Made by a program: the position numbers and the translations under genes. A stretch of DNA of 64,000 bases from Tomocerus qinae (lineage: Eukaryota > Arthropoda > Collembola > Entomobryomorpha > Tomoceridae), in NCBI GenBank assembly GCA_020055645.1, contig CM034547.1:42759909-42823908 (forward strand), given 5' to 3'. The first letter of the stretch is position 1; each line of letters starts with the position of its first letter. Positions 15,801-27,800 of the stretch are shown here, in pieces. The notes below the pieces were generated by a model. The model searched no databases and was not told the DNA's origin. It saw only the letters and a program-made list of their open reading frames with translations.

Positions 15801-18800
15801 ATCTTCACAGCCTCGCGATTTGACAATGGGATCACCATGGCCTGCCAAGCTTCCAATCTGGTCATGGACTCACTGGGAATAATCCCCTACCGCTCTCCGG
15901 CCAAGATACAAGTCAATTGTAAGTCCATTATTTTCTCCAACTTTCGCCCATCATTTTCCTGCTCCTTTTTCTTTCCCCCGTTCTGCTCATCTTTCTGTAC
16001 AAATAGAGATATCCTAAAAGTCATAGACTCATCTGAACTCATAATATAATATTTCCTTTTTTCACTCCAGTCACTTCCTTCTCCTTCTTCACAGTAAACG
16101 GCTCCAGACACTGCAATACCCAATATATGAAAAAAATACAGTGGCTTAGTCTTCTGTCTGTCTCGCCTTGTCATTGTCAGGTCTTCCATTCATTCGTAAC
16201 TTGTGTATTCTGTCGACTCTTCCTCGTCGTCACTGTTTTCGAAGTACCTTCCGGTATTAGATCATTCTTACGTGAAAGAACACTGTGTCTGTATCATTAA
16301 ACTGCAAAGCAAGTTTGAATATCATATATATGACACGATAATATCAGTGTATGTATACGAATAATACCTGAACCTATGTATAACACTAAAATAGATGTTT
16401 TAAGTATAAAATCACATGATTTAATAATTTTAAGCATCATTTGTCCTAGAAATCTACGTGTTATATAAAGGGATGAATATTCTCGATTAAACAAAACTGC
16501 TGTACGGCACAAATATGCGTTTAATAAATTGTAAGTTTAGGATGCGAGACTTGAAAAGATTTAGCAAAGGATTTCTTAAGTCAGGTTTTCATTTCTTGTT
16601 GAAATTACTATGAAATAAGTTTGCAAAAGATCCTTAGGGTTCTTTCACATATTATCATAGTATTTAACTATCAACGTTTGATCATTTTGTTAGGACTAAC
16701 ATCTAGGTAAACAAAAAAAAATGAACTTTGCACTAAGAAAATAAATTAGAGAGGTATGATTAAGACATTAAACTGAAAAATTGTCAATATTATATGTAAT
16801 AAGTGTAGGAAAGAAAGGTGAAAGCATAAGTGGTAGCAGAGATAGGAGAGCAACGTCCTATCCTGGGGATTCGATTGTGAAAAAGGTTGGAAAACAGTCA
16901 GAACGGAAAGTGCAAGGACGACGTGTGCTGAATAATAACATTTCGTTAATACGAAATGGGAACGTGACATTGCTAAATCTCTGCTATTGATAAGCCACAT
17001 AAAACGCCCACGGAAGGAGCATTACAGTACAGACATATTTACCGTTTGCTATATTCTTTACGCATTCTCTACGCATTTATTGAAAAAGTCTTTCTTAGTT
17101 GTTGCAGTGCAGTAACTTTCGTTTGGTGTAAAGAGAGCACCTGTATGAAATATCGTAGTTTTCAGTATTACGCGAACGCTCTCGGAGTTCTTTATTTCCT
17201 TCACTCTCTCCAATAATGATTAGGTACCTATGTTCTTATCGCTGAAACAATCGTACAATGTATAGTGGCCTTAGTGACTTCTCCTCGCCTGCATTTATAT
17301 AGTCAAAATTATATCATACTATGAATAGACTATTGAAATGTTACGTTATCAAAGGCAGAGTAGATTATCTATATGATAGGTTAGTTTATGAGTTACTTAA
17401 CTTGGTTGTTTCAGTAGCTTTAGTAGTAACAAATAGTATAGCATGCATAATTATTTGTAGACAAATGATTGTAGTTATTATCATATGACAAAATTAACTT
17501 AGAAAAACATCGACAATTATGACAAAAAGTGTGCTGAATGTAATTTGTGCATGTCCTGTACTTTTACTAGTTAATTGTAGGTAGAGATGTCGTTGATATT
17601 AAAGCGGATATGAACATAATACAAGGGCTGTTTCCAGTTGGCAGTCTTTAGGCAATACGATGCACTGTGTGTTGAATAAATGTCTGCAACTCGATTTCTC
17701 TATGATTACTTGTGTGCCTATACAAAGCAGAAGTGCTTCTCGGTTCACATTAGACACAATTACTTTTTTGGTTCAATTAGATAGTACATGTAATAATAGA
17801 GTATTTAATGAACTAAGTACTGTGAGCGTCGACCATGCCGTTCACTCCAAGAACCATTATAAGGAACAGTCCTCTCCCAACCAAGTACCGCCACCTGGAA
17901 CTGCCACTCCAGAACTTTCTAGAGCAATCCCTACCTCGCCGTAAATAACCATGCTCGCTTCTATTTGGAGATTACCTGCCATGCCTAGATTGTAGCAAGC
18001 TTTGTATCGCAACGCACAACTTGAGTTACTTCGAGATGTTTGGCCTTCCAACACTTCAATGTTCGTTTGGGCTGGAAAGCCTAAACATCTCGGCTGCTGA
18101 AAGCCTTAAGCTGGAAAGCTTCGCTGGAAAACAATTGGGTTATTAGTATTAGTTAATTGGTATTATTCAATTCTACATTCTCTGTCTATTTTGTATTCTT
18201 CATTGGATTCATTGTGTGTATGTAATTGGACAATGGCTTTGCTTTATGTAGTAAACTGAGCGAAGATACCTGCAAACTCTAAAGCCGTGTCACGACCCAA
18301 ATTCATTTCTCTCAACTCATAATTTCATTTTTGATTTTATTTCACATTTTATTTTAATCAATTCATTTCTCGTCTCTCCGCTTATTCGGTTACTACTGTC
18401 CGAATCCTGGCAATCAACCCCTTACAGTAGTTGGCGCCCAACATATTCTAAAACTGACACTGGCGTTTGCAGGAATTTTCGTAAAGTATTGAAAAGTGTA
18501 AGTGAATTCAATTTCATTTGTGAAACAGGGTGCGACGGAATTCAGCAATATTTCCTGAAAGCGTAAGTTTTATTTTAAAAGGTAACTAAATATTATCTCA
18601 AAATCTCAAAATATTGTGAATATCCGAGCGTACTTGGTATATTTTGAAAATCACATTCACACGGTACAAATTAACTCAATCATTTATCTTAAAAAGTTTT
18701 AATACCCATTGCAATTGTAAGATTTCAGAAAGCTTTGAGAATTTTTTCCGTGCGCGTATTAACTTTTTGCATTTTATCAATTTTAGTTTACAAACCTAAA

Positions 18801-21800
18801 ATGCCTAATACTACTGGTGATGAGCATTTAGGGGATGACCCCAATCCTGACGACGTTGACGAGGACGATGATGAGGACGAGGACGTGGAAGTTGATAAGT
18901 TAAAGAAAACAGTTGAGAATTTACAACTACAATTAATTAAATTGCAAACTCAACACAATACTTCCGTTAAAGATATTGGGAAATTAAAACATAAATTCCC
19001 AGAAAACATTCCAAAAAATACATCTGTAATTGTTGACTCTTCGACATCATTTTCAGTGCCTATTTTTGATCCGAATTTAATGACTCCATCAGGATTTCTT
19101 CTAGAAATGGAAGAATTTCTGAATTGGAAAGGGGCAGCGAAAGACACTTGGTTATATTTGGTTTCTCGCATGTTTCCCAGAGAGTCTGATTGTGCATATT
19201 GGTGGCGCGAAAACCAACCAAATTGCAAGACTTGGAGTCAATTTAAAACCTCATTTCTTGAGTATAATAAATCGGGTCAGTCTAAAGATGCACTATTGCA
19301 AAATCTGTTTTCCATTTCACAGTCAGTAGACGAGCCTTTCGAAACATATGCTTGGAAAATAAGTAACTTATATAAGAAAGTTGATTCCACTATCCTTCCA
19401 ACAGAAATAGTAGATAGAATTATAAATTCTTGCCTACCAGAAATTTCTGTGATTTTACGTACATCTGATTATAATACAGTAACAGAATTAATAATCAAAG
19501 GAAGGGAAATTATTTTTGATCTCAATAAAATTCGTAAATCTAAAAATCAACAATTATTAAGAGCTCGATCATCTGACCCAGTCGTAAAACAGAATCCCCC
19601 ACCAGTTAAACCATTCAAAAAGTTTTATAATAATTATTCGAAAAGTCAACAATCAGAGAAGTCAGAGTCTGAGGAAAAGATAGCTCACTCTCAACCTCCT
19701 TCATCTCAGTCATCGTCAAGTCAGTCTGCTCAAAACACAAATAGTAAGAAAAAGTCTGATCTTTTTTGCAATTATTGTAAAAAGGATGATCACGTTATTG
19801 CTGATTGCGAAAAGCGCATCAAGGCCGAAAAACGTAAAGCGGCGGCGGCGAAAAATTCCCCAGCGCTTCAGTTAGCCCAGGCGGAAAACCAGCCCGGAAA
19901 GTAGAGAGCCCGGAGTCTCCTACTTTTCCAGAACATTTAAATCCGAAATTAACTCCGCAAGTCTCGATTCGAGTGGGTAACAATAGTTTATTGGGTCTTT
20001 TTGATACGGGTGCTTCACACTCTTTTATTAGTTATGATACACTAATGTCTTTAAGATTAAAATTAGAACCCGTAACTATACCGGATGTGTTAATTGGCGA
20101 CTCATCTCTTGTTTCCCCACTCGGATCGTGTACTCTAAATTTTAAATTAGCCACCCGGACATTTAAGTTTAAATTCTCTGTGTTACGTTCCCTACCTTTT
20201 GAAATCATATTTGGTAGAGATTTTCTTTTTCAATCTGGTATTGTTCTGAACATTCGCGAAGGTGTATTTTCATTTCCTGATAAATCTAATTTTCCGTTTC
20301 AGTTTGTCAATAAAGAAACTTTACTTGCTTTGCAAGGGCTGAACGCAGCTCAAGATGCAGAATTATTAAAAATATTTTCTTTATTTCCAGATGTCCTGTC
20401 GGATAAATTGGGATGCACGAATGTGGCCGTATGTGAATTGAAAGTCTCCGGACCGCCGATTGCACAGAAGCCATATCATGTATCTCCATTTAAAAGACAG
20501 CTCATCAAAAATATGATCAAGGAAATGCTCGAATTGGGCATAATTCGACCATCTACATCTGAGTGGTGTTCGCCCGTCAATGTACAAAAGCAAGGTGATA
20601 AATATAGATTTACTCTAGACCTACGAAAAATTAATATGGTTTCAGAAAGTGATCCTTATTATTTTCAAACCGTTTTGGAACTTATACATCGTCTCGGCGA
20701 TGCAGCTTATATTTCAACAATTGATTTACGTAAAGGTTATTGGCAATTTTTAATGCACCCCAATTCAATAAAATATACAGCTTTTATTTGTTCGGAAGGG
20801 AAGTACGAATTCACTCGAATGCCTTTTGGCTTAAAATCAGCACCAAGTATTTTTCAGAGAGCTATGAATGCAATTCTCGGTGACTGCAGAGGCGTGTTTG
20901 CTGAAGCATTCATCGACGATATTGTAATTTTTTCAAAAACGTGGGAAGATCACAAAACCCACTTAAAACATGTTTTTAGTCTTTTACGGAAAGCAAATCT
21001 TACAGTTAATATGGACAAATGTTGTTTCGGAAAAACAGAGGTTAAGTATTTAGGATTTGTTATATCTCCAGAAGGTGTTAAAACAGATCCCGAAAAGACA
21101 GCTCCTGTCCAACACTATCCCACACCTCGTAATCCAAAAGAAATCAAAAAATTTCTTGGCTTATGTGGTTGGTATCGCCATTTTATAAAAGACTTCGCAG
21201 AACATGCTGCGCCTTTAAACTCTCTCTTAAGTAAAAAGGTAAAATTCGAGTGGGGAAAAGACCAACAATCCACTTTCGATAAACTGAAAAATTGTATATG
21301 TAACACAGTGATTTTAGCTTTCCCAGATTTTAAACGTCCATTTGTACTTCGTACAGACGCATCAGACTCCGGTCTCGGTGCAGTTTTAGCTCAAGTTGCC
21401 CCTAATGGTTACGAAAGACCTATTTCATTTGCCAGTCGCGCTTTAACAAAAACCGAAAAATCTTATCATGCGTGTGAGAAAGAATGCCTAGCTATTATTT
21501 GGGCTCTGAAAAAATTCTCCCAGTATCTCGATGGCCAAGTATTCTCTCTCCAAACCGACAATAAAGCTTTGCTCTGGCTAGATAAAATGAAAGAAGTTAA
21601 CTCAAAGTTCATGAGGTGGGCACTTAAAATTCAAGATTTTCAAGCCAACATATCCCATATTAAAGGCCGTTTAAATACAGTCAGTGATGCGCTCTCTCGT
21701 TTTCCTGTTAGTGCTGCTGAGGAGGAAGAAGATAGAGAGGAAATGTATCCTCCAATTAGTGATTCCCTCCCAGCTATTTTGCTAACATTTAATTCTGATA

Positions 21801-24800
21801 TTTCTTTGGAAAAAATTAAAGTTGCGCAACAAAATGATTCCGAAGTTCAGGCGCTATTAACTGACTTACCTCAAGATTTTCACTTAATTAATGGCATTCT
21901 GTATAAATATGGAAAATATGGTGGTAAATTACCCTACATTCCGATCTCTTTGCGTTCTGAAATCTTAAAGTACTTCCATGATAATCCTTCTAGTGGACAC
22001 ATGGGGTACAGAAAGACTATTTTGCGCATTATGCGTCGTGTCTTTTGGTTCAAAATACATGACGACGTGCTTTCTTATGTCAAATCATGTCACATTTGCC
22101 AATCTACGAAAAATCCTTCAACCAAGCCATCTGGAGAGTTGCAGAGTACAACAGCTCGTGGGCCATGGGATTTATTGTGTCTCGACATGATGGGTCCCCT
22201 GCCTCGAACTCAACGTGGTAATACTCAATTGTTAGTTGTAGTCGATCACTTCACAAAATGGTGTGAATTATTTCCTCTCCCAGATGGTAAGGCTGAACGG
22301 ATAGCAAAGGTAGTACATAATGAAATTTTCTGTAGATTCGGTGCTCCTGCTTACGTGCTGACTGACAATGGAACTAATTTTAAATCTAACACTGTAGATA
22401 AAATCTGTCAATTGTGGAAGATAAAAAGACGTTTCACGTCTACTTACCACCCACAAGCGAATATTGTTGAACGTTTTAATAGAAATATTCGTGCAATTTT
22501 ATCAGCATACGTAAGCAGCAAGCACTCGAAGTGGGATGAATTTCTGCCTGAAACTGCATTAGCTCTTCGCACAGCAATCAGTGACACTACTGGTTTTAGC
22601 CCATCTATGCTCAATTTTGGTCGCGAGATCAAGTTGCCTTTTGATCGCTGGATGGATTGCAATGATAATGTTAATATTCATTCTCGGGTTGCTTTTGCGA
22701 ATGAGCTAATTGATCAATTACGTGAGGTATATAAAGTAGCTCGGCAGAATTTAGAACAGGCACAAAACTCGCAGGCTAAATATTATAATAAGAGACACAA
22801 GGCTGTCAAATTCAGTGAAAACGATTTAGTCCTGCTTAAGTCGCATTTTCTTTCTAACAAGGCAAAGAAATTTATGAAAAAGTTCGCTTTTAGATGGCTC
22901 GGTCCATATAAAGTAATTAAAGTTTGTTCTCCTCTAACTTATGAATTAGCAGACATTAAGACTAGTGATTCTGTTGGTATTCATAATGTAAAGAATTTAA
23001 AGTTGTATTTTGATCGGGGCGACGAAGCGTGGATGTTATTAAATCTGTGTGAGTCACCGATTCGGGTGGATGTTTTGTAAAAAGCATTTTGAATTCGGTC
23101 AGTGGTATTTCATACATTATATTAAATGTGAAGATTTAAACTCATATGTGTGTTTTACTTGTACTGATACGAATTTTGTAAATAATATTTTATGTTTAAT
23201 ATTTTAGTTTGATGTCAAAATTCTCAATTTTCTTTGTACTCAAATTATGATCTAACTCGTAACGTTGTCGTACCTTATTGCAAAATATGAAGATTAACTA
23301 TTAAATATTTATTAATGTTGTGCTATTGGCCATATGCATTTCGTTGGTTTGTATTTAACTAGTGGATTTTTGTATTTAATTCTTTGCTTGTAGTAATAAT
23401 GGCTTCTGAAAAGAATAATTGGAGTAGACAACAACAAGGAGAATCTTATCTTAGCTATTTCTGGCGTATGGAGAGAAAACTCATGCAGATATTTCCAAAG
23501 TATAGCATTGGCGAAATTGAGAAAGGTGTTCTTTATCGTTCATTTAATGGTCTGCTACCAGAGTATCAAGCTCTGCTAGACAAACGAAACCTTCCAAAAT
23601 CACTGGAGTCTCTCAAAGAAATTATTGAAGAAAATTCTCTGTTTGGATCTACTCAACTGAGCGAAACTTTGCCTGATCTAACCATATCGGTTGACGTTAC
23701 TCCAAGACCTCATGAAGCACAAACTCCGCAGTATAAGCCACTATTCAAATGCTATAAATGTCAAGAAATTGGACATCGTGCTCGTGAAGGAACTTGGAAG
23801 TGTCCTAAACCCAGAAAAAACAAGGCAATTAAGAGAATTCGCAATTTATCTTCCAATGGATGGAAGAGTTTCGGAGGGGGCCATGTGAGCGTCGACCATG
23901 CCGTTCACTCCAAGAACCATTATAAGGAACAGTCCTCTCCCAACCAAGTACCGCCACCTGGAACTGCCACTCCAGAACTTTCTAGAGCATTCCCTACCTC
24001 GCCGTAAATAACCATGCTCGCTTCTATTTGGAGATTACCTGCCATGCCTAGATTGTAGCAAGCTTTGTATCGCAACGCACAACTTGAGTTACTTCGAGAT
24101 GTTTGGCCTTCCAACACTTCAATGTTCGTTTGGGCTGGAAAGCCTAAACATCTCGGCTGCTGAAAGCCTTAAGCTGGAAAGCTTCGCTGGAAAACAATTG
24201 GGTTATTAGTATTAGTTAATTGGTATTATTCAATTCTACATTCTCTGTCTATTTTGTATTCTTCATTGGATTCATTGTGTGTATGTAATTGGACAATGGC
24301 TTTGCTTTATGTAGTAAACTGAGCGAAGATACCTGCAAACTCTAAAGCCGTGTCACGACCCAAATTCATTTCTCTCAACTCATAATTTCATTTTTGATTT
24401 TATTTCACATTTTATTTTAATCAATTCATTTCTCGTCTCTCCGCTTATTCGGTTACTACTGTCCGAATCCTGGCAATCAACCCCTTACAGTACCCAGGAA
24501 TGTTTGATGTGCTATTTGATTATACTGAGTACTGAAATAGTCTCAATTTCTAATTCTTAAAGATAGGGTTACATACATCAATTTAATATCTCCTGTGATG
24601 ATCACTGAGATTATTCAAAGTTAAATTCAACTGTAAAATTGAAGAGAGTCTCGGAGTTATCTCTATGTATGCATTGTAGTTAGTATATGTAAATTGTAAA
24701 GGTAGAGTGTAATTATAATTCCATAGCGGCCTGTGTATTCACCTCATTGCATTTATTCTATTTCGGTTATGTCTGTTTAGTTGGAGAGAGCTGAAGATGG

Positions 24801-27800
24801 TAGAAAGCAATCATAGTCAGAAGAAAGGAGGTTCATTTTCGTGCTCAGTGAAGCACACATGCGGCAGAGAATTCTGGTTTGACTTTCCTTTTACTTGGCT
24901 GCTTTAGTCAGTTGATTCTATTCTCATTCAATGTATCTCTTTGCTTTGAAAATGAATACTTTTTCTTCAATTGTAGTAAGGAACGTATATCTAATTACTT
25001 TTGGAAGTTTTGTAACTCTCGGGTACAATCATCTACAAGTGTATAGCACGACCATAAGAAATTCATATGTGTATATAAAAATGTATCTGTAAATGTGGTT
25101 TAGATGTGTTTATTAACTGAACCAATTATAATGGAGACTCGGTTAAGTAGTCCTCAAGCCTTTGACCTCCGTTGCAGATCGAATGTTTCCGGAGTTGTTC
25201 CTAGGATTCCCCCTCTTGATAGCCTTTCCAAATAAAAATCTCAAATCCGTTTTCATTAAGTTTTTTAGAGTTGGGTGAAAGAAATGAAAAGTTTTGTAAT
25301 TTGTTCCACCGACTTTTTGTTTGCAGATCAGCCTGTGGTCAGCGTCTCTCCTTCAAACGTAACGATGAACGAATCAAGTGATATTCGTATAGAGTGTGAC
25401 GTTGATGCGAATCCTCCGGAGCTCCTCTCTGTGAGATGGTAAGTATGCTTTTGAATTCTATTCCGGTATCTAGTTACTGACTCTTATATATTATTCCAAC
25501 TCACAAAACTAACAATGAGCGAGCAGTGAAAAGAGGGATCACCCTCAGTTGTTTCCAAAGTGTACACAAAGAAATTTAATGAAATCGAGGAATTAGAAGC
25601 CTTTTCCCTGTCTTTCCCTATTCAAACTGACACGAATGGATACCTTCATCAATAGGTACCCCTCTCTCTCTTCTGCGCCTTCTGTGAGGAGCTTCCTATA
25701 GAATGCTACGTAAATACCTTATTTTCACATTCTCAAGATAAACTGAATTCGTAGATGAGGAAACAGTTAGGTCCTTGAAATGGAATGAAACTGGAAACCT
25801 TTTTACTTTTAGCCATGGAGCGGAAAGGAAACTGAAATTAGATGCAGACCTCTATAATGCATAGCAATGTGAATTAAACTAAACTTTACTATAATAGTCA
25901 GGAGCTAAGTAATGAATTGTAGCACCTAAGAAAGTTACACAACAAGCCTTCTGACAATGAGCTGCCCTTAATTTCAAATGTTAGTGTACCTATATGGCAA
26001 TACGTTCTTGAAAACTTTCAATTAGTTTCTAGCACAAGAAATGAAATTGGGAGATAATTGTAAGTAGGCAATCTGTATAGAATGTTAAAAGTTACTTTTT
26101 CCTTTCATAAATAGCGTACAGAAAAATTACCAGGGCCAATTAAAACAATTATACTGCCTTCACCTAATTCTTACATTTCGTGTACGTATCTAAAAATCCT
26201 TTCCACTCATCTCATTTTCACATAAAAATTGCTACTGCTCTGATTTTATTTTTGGCATATAAACTAAACCTTCCATTTGCAGACAATTTCTATAAACATA
26301 TTTTTTAGTGAAAACGCAACGGTTGATTCATGCACCTGAGTACACAATTATTAAAACAACCTTGCTTTTAGCATTTACCTTACCAGTTACCACAACTCGT
26401 CAAACTTGCAATATTTATATGCATGTAAGCTATAAATATTTGCAATTAATTATGGTAATAATTATTTGCACAAGAATAAGCTACCTAAATATGAAAACGT
26501 AAATTGCTGTTGTCTTCCTCAATATATAATTTGGAATCCTCCAACAAATCGACAAAGAAGCCTTGCATATTTACTTAATGAAAGAAAATCCAATTTGTAA
26601 GTATCATTTCCCTTTCGAATATACCTAAGTACTTGACTGAGTTCTTGCCTTGGATGAAGTAGTGGAAAGTAGGCATCAACTAATGCTCTCGTACAAACAC
26701 AGTTGCCCTACTTATGTTATTCAATTAAGACTTGGAAAATTTCAATTAGACAAAACAAGAGAAGCTCCTCTAAGATACAGTTTATTCTACTTACATTCGT
26801 TTTCAGGTTTTCACTCGAAATCTGATGCGAAGTAGAAGATTGCTAGTGTTTGCTTTTCACTCTACTACAAATGAAACACACCTAAGTAATTACTTACCTA
26901 TGCAACGTGTCCTATTTTCTTTCTTTATTTACTTTGTTTCAGAATATAATACTCTATATATAAGAATATGATTCATACACTAGGTCATCTCGAACTATTC
27001 AGCTACAAATTGAACTGCTACATATCACTTACAACATACGAAATCATATACAGTAACAAAGGAATATAGACATGTATGTATAGTACCTACAGATATTAGG
27101 TGTACCTGTATCTGAAATATAGCATGCTACAGTACATTGATGATGTACAGATACTTAAGTACAGACTAGTGCAAATAAAAGACAAAATAATTTTAACACT
27201 GTAGACCGAAGGCATCTATTTATATTTTACTGTTGAATATTGTTTGACATAGTAGAAGCATCTGTTAACTATTTTAACGTATCTAAAGATGTAGTAAGTG
27301 TTGGTTTGAACAATGGGAGTGTCCCATTTCTGAGTAAATAAAAGAAAACAAACTATTGTATGGCATGAGGACATGTTTACTTATCAACATTTTGTAACTC
27401 AGGCATGAATATTTCACTGTAGGTTAATTTGCTTTTCCTGACGGGTTTTGCTAGTATGTGGTTATCGCATGTGTAATACCTAATTGATTGTCGCTCAGTG
27501 GTATATGATAAACGAACATAAATACAGTATGGCAAGAAATGATTTGACAATTGAAAGGCGAAAGTAAGAGTATATTATGTGATCAAACGTCAATCAGATG
27601 TTAACACCATTTGCTATCATTACTGACAAATATTGATAAAATTGAATTTTATTTTTGAAGAAAGGTTCAACATTAAGGTTAGCACGTTTACAGGTTTCAT
27701 TGCATACATACAATTAATATACCTGAACTCATAATCGTCGTCCTGTTTTTAAGGTAATGGGGTCAGTACTTAGCAGATATGCTTAATTTATAGGGAGTGT

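Larger units (their letters stand above)
17821..24489 (+). mobile_element. Young Ty3/Gypsy-type LTR retrotransposon
   Basis: This 6669-bp element has direct 606-bp LTRs with TG...CA ends, a PBS, gag, pol (protease, reverse transcriptase, RNase H, integrase in that order, the Ty3/Gypsy order), a third gag-like ORF and a polypurine tract. By eye the LTRs differ at one base (17927 A versus 23990 T), and gag and pol carry no internal stop, so insertion is recent and the copy may still be competent. No envelope-like ORF is present; the place where one would lie holds the gag-like ORF. The element lies in the transcribed direction of the host gene. Clade assignment would need an RT tree. Confidence 0.95.
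15919..25326 (+). other. Intron, 9.4 kb, enlarged by an LTR retrotransposon
   Basis: Runs from the donor at 15919 to the TTGCAG ending at 25326. Removing the 6.7-kb retrotransposon and one GTAC copy leaves an ancestral intron of about 2.7 kb. The flanks 15919-17816 and 24494-25326 contain no supported gene. Confidence 0.8.

Noticed and set aside
17660-17944. Plus-strand ORF before gag
   Set aside because: It starts in the intron and ends inside the 5' LTR. Its second half is the same LTR sequence that ends the third ORF, so it is accidental.
18735-18800. N-terminal extension of gag
   Set aside because: The extension lacks an ATG; the first ATG is at 18801, and the hydrophobic extension would be odd for Gag.
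23399-24007. Third ORF of the retrotransposon as an envelope gene
   Set aside because: There is no signal peptide, no transmembrane segment and no glycosylated ectodomain; a zinc-knuckle-like motif points to Gag.
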